Below are positions 62,701-64,000 of a stretch of DNA of 64,000 nucleotides, in pieces. This DNA is from Sarcocystis neurona (taxonomy: Eukaryota; Apicomplexa; Conoidasida; Eucoccidiorida; Sarcocystidae): contig KL647318.1 of the NCBI GenBank assembly GCA_000727475.1, positions 724,201 to 788,200 of the forward strand, given 5' to 3'. Below the pieces are notes generated by a model. That model saw nothing but the letters and a program-made list of their open reading frames with translations. It was not told the DNA's origin and ran no database searches. Within the stretch, counting starts at the first letter, position 1; the number at the start of each line of letters is the position of its first letter. Both the position numbers and the translations under genes were made by a program.

Positions 62701-64000
62701 CTACGGTCCTCTGCACTTTTGCCGCGTTGCTTCTTCGATCTGCTGCCTCAGCTTTCCTCCCGCAGCAACCCTTCGACCCCACATGCTGCGCCCAAGCCAG
62801 TCGCCAGCAGCACCACCCGCAGCAGCTCCTCCGCCGTCTGTCGAACGACTTTCTGACCCTGCTGCTGCTTTTCCTGCTGCTGCTGTTGCTGCTGCTGTTG
62901 CTGCTGCTGCTGTACCTGCTGCTGCTGTTCCTGCTGCTGCTGTTCCTGCGGTTGAGAAGTTCTCGGTTCAGGGACTCGTCGCAACGTCTTCTCATCCGCG
63001 CGCGTTCTACGCTGCGTCTGCCTCTGCAGGTGTCTGCGTGCATGTGGGAGGGCGGCGTGCGGCTCGCGACGCATGCGACGCAGCCGGGGGCCCCTTCCGT
63101 CCTCCCGACCGCATGCGCGGAGGTCTGTGTTTCTCTTGTGTTTTCTCCTCGCTTCTGAGCAAGGACTCTCAACTTCTCCAGTTCTCAGTGATCCTTCGTG
63201 TGTATTGTCTTCTCCTTTTGACTGCCTTCCTGTCTCTTCTTCTTCTGCTGCGTCCCCGACGACTTGGCGCAGAGCTGCTGACTTCGTGGGGAACTTCTTC
63301 TTCTTCTCCTTCAACTTGTCCGCGCGGGACTTCCCCGCATGCAGGCCAGCAGCCGGAAACGGCCGAGGCCCGCCAGCAGATGGACGACGACGTATCTCAC
63401 GCAAACGTTCCTTTCTTGCTGTTCTCTTCCTTTGTGACCTGCCAGACGACTCAAACAGCAGAGTCTACTTGTTGCTGCTGCTTCTTGCTGCTGCCCGTGT
63501 TCTGCTGCTCGTCGTCGACTCTTCTCTTCTTGTCGCGGCATCTCCTGCTCTCCCCCGCGCTTCGACCCCCTCCTGCTCCCTTCCATTTCCCTTCGAAAGT
63601 CGCGTCGTCCTCTTGTGCGTTCCCCGCCTCTTGCTGCTGTTCCTGCTGCCCCGTCTTCTTCTTCCTTTCAGTCCCTTCTTCTTCAGGTGCTTCCTTTCGA
63701 CTGTTCTTCGCCTCCTCGTCGTCTGCCACGGCCACCACGTTCGCTTCAGCACCTCCTGCAGCGACGGTCTTCTGCGTCTCTTCTCCGCCCCTACGACCCT
63801 CTGCCGCGCTTCCCTCTTCTATCTGTCCTTCCTTTTATATTCGACGTCGGAGCTTTTTGGCCCCGTTCGTCTCTTTCTCCCCCCCGGGAACATGCAGCCA
63901 CCGGCGGTTGCTGTTGCGTGGCTGCAGTGCCCGCCGGCTCTCGACCTCCTCTTTGCTGCTGCGCTTCTTCTTCTCGGTTCTTCGACGGGCTCAGGCGGCT
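59762..64000 (+). CDS. Unterminated 1413-codon open reading frame running off the right edge, hypothetical
   Basis: Plus frame is open from after a TGA at 59684-59686 to the last base, with ATG codons at 59762 and 59906. The reading is Ala-rich in repeats, with mixed stretches at about 60230-60500 and 60640-60730 (including YMVDDAPAVKSPGDAAYLL). Leu-rich hydrophobic segments at about residues 835-855 and 1135-1160 could span membranes. No domain recognised. Caution: CAG/CTG repeats lack stops in every frame. From 62.1 kb onward the minus strand gives more typical charged protein sequence, and the plus reading there (Phe/Ser/Leu/Cys-rich) looks like its antisense. Part of this frame may be real and part fortuitous, and introns are likely if it is a gene. 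Confidence 0.3.
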   Translation, partial: MDASLQRIRTRNSGCCCHICCFCCCCCCSARSGHCRVGRRGVWTRAATMTSGSGRSRSRSSRRHLRLHRGSGRPCLTRTPAAATAVSATAVSAAAVSAAAASAAATAVSAATTAVSAAAASAAAASAAATTFAGTAAAAPAKIAAAAGGEAGSWGTETSAVETAAVTAEEESATQCTTGGEGGGEGAARAAAGRDGESQRASAAGRWILLPAALRSRQRRRLFCQSFSLSTKPLHAARRCRPSPSSSLLSSEPQQQQQQQTLKRQESSPPNQTCSSCAAAAAAAASAPSSAAGEVVVYMVDDAPAVKSPGDAAYLLCLCRYFYFAACAAVTPPATATTAATTHAAAVVRAAAVPAATAAAAARSPSATAAAPPGASAAAPPPPATAAALRSAAPGAADAASRYSGAAAAPSAEYSPPDTAAAASRLPAASSANAASAPAVPSSRAIAATSAEALATWKRGSAAPAAAEVAAAFAAATCPRCTGSGSHFLFERRKEGEEAAARAAAVASAAPDAGPATTARRAAAATCEAGEATAELHETSSAPAAVTADSPPPVHGAPPLAAEAAGATSAAALVAAAAAVPPPVAAVSAAASLPRRAPSAAHAAAVALLLAQPPAAAAPAVAPLPTAAAAAPSPAAASSSALCSAAGAALPAPPAGAAALPPRPIARPLLSSTASAGRPDAAAAAAWRFPDAQLLRERSCSGGKLRRNVRAPAAAAAAAGAEDAAATAAQKKLSATAAQAAAAPAAGSSAGGRAAGGRKAAETRASGGEPAAIAAAAGAAAGLSRAIVTVPPGIGQRAGGGEGIKLPCRFVATCPCQPLLQCCSCFPFPASLLCLRLLRLWLLVFLSFLQAPHRAPSLVPGRGGQQQQAARRAACLAAAAAAVPPFEQRRHFSASAILLLSAAPPCRRALAHAAPLRLFSPRLFVDTGMQLLRVCLCRRVRRMRDLVPASQPQQQQLCVSFLTTRCLLFPLCLAWCFPLHYGPLHFCRVASSICCLSFPPAATLRPHMLRPSQSPAAPPAAAPPPSVERLSDPAAAFPAAAVAAAVAAAAVPAAAVPAAAVPAVEKFSVQGLVATSSHPRAFYAASASAGVCVHVGGRRAARDACDAAGGPFRPPDRMRGGLCFSCVFSSLLSKDSQLLQFSVILRVYCLLLLTAFLSLLLLLRPRRLGAELLTSWGTSSSSPSTCPRGTSPHAGQQPETAEARQQMDDDVSHANVPFLLFSSFVTCQTTQTAESTCCCCFLLLPVFCCSSSTLLFLSRHLLLSPALRPPPAPFHFPSKVASSSCAFPASCCCSCCPVFFFLSVPSSSGASFRLFFASSSSATATTFASAPPAATVFCVSSPPLRPSAALPSSICPSFYIRRRSFLAPFVSFSPPGTCSHRRLLLRGCSARRLSTSSLLLRFFFSVLRRAQAA
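60762..61601 (-). other. Gln/Glu-rich minus-strand ORF, possible coiled-coil exon (competes with plus ORF)
   Basis: 280-codon frame. Its C-terminal half is helical in character (LLLWLETTGQQELMLHW, then Gln/Glu-rich heptad-like sequence) and follows a poly-Leu hydrophobic block. The repeat in this half reads CAG on the minus strand. The first codon is GTG, so it would be an internal or terminal exon. It overlaps the long plus frame. Confidence 0.28.
62111..63172 (-). other. Ser/Arg/Lys/Glu-rich minus-strand ORF, possible exon (competes with plus ORF)
   Basis: 353-codon frame with an even spread of charged residues outside a short poly-Ser run from the CAG repeat at 62870-62945. Adjacent minus frames continue the pattern to the right (63404-62748, and 63451-63800 rich in Glu, Lys and Asp). 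Together they suggest a minus-strand gene entering from beyond the right edge. No motif recognised and no splice junctions fixed. Confidence 0.3.

Overview
The window looks like nuclear DNA from a coccidian apicomplexan, most likely Eimeria or a close relative. The evidence is long CAG/CTG triplet runs that continue straight through exons as poly-Ala, poly-Gln and poly-Ser, intron-rich genes, long TA/GT-rich microsatellites, and conserved proteins cut up by homopolymeric amino-acid insertions. I saw no bacterial operons, CRISPR arrays or rRNA genes. Three assembly gaps (10574-10970, 26064-26745, 37246-37956) each lie inside a tandem repeat inside an intron. Splice sites, frames and junction phases below were derived by reading the sequence; nothing was searched against a database.

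Three genes are well supported. (1) A plus-strand mitochondrial carrier (SLC25 family, closest in motif to the CoA/adenine-nucleotide carriers SLC25A42/SLC25A16), seven exons, 2718-15189. (2) A plus-strand secreted protein with a six-cysteine saposin-like spacing, four exons, 23438-31038. (3) A minus-strand bacterial-type (organellar) tyrosyl-tRNA synthetase, three exons, 46479 down to 33715. It is predicted at 2478 residues, roughly five to six times the usual length, because low-complexity blocks are inserted between and within its conserved segments. Genes 2 and 3 converge tail to tail across about 2.7 kb.

Layout. 1-273: an open stretch on both strands running off the left edge. 0.3-2.7 kb: a CAG-rich 5' region. 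2.7-15.2 kb: the carrier gene, with introns full of TA, GT and GACA minisatellites. 15.2-23.4 kb: CTG-rich 3' flank, then a plainer, less repetitive stretch with short unassigned ORFs and a diverged 149-bp tandem duplication. 23.4-31.0 kb: the saposin-like gene, whose introns hold a 21-bp minisatellite and a 1.5-kb (TAG)n tract. 31.0-33.7 kb: intergenic. 33.7-46.5 kb: tyrosyl-tRNA synthetase. 46.5-52.4 kb: TA-rich and plain DNA with weak ORFs. 52.4-64 kb: repeat-rich DNA in which open frames on both strands look protein-like. It includes a plus-strand frame open for 4.3 kb to the right edge and a competing series of minus-strand ORFs. I could not settle which strand is coded there.

The three genes do not form an operon or obvious pathway, although two encode predicted organellar functions (mitochondrial solute carrier; apicoplast/mitochondrial aminoacylation). 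In all three, the coding strand of the exons carries CAG rather than CTG, which is a useful guide to strand in the unresolved right-hand part.
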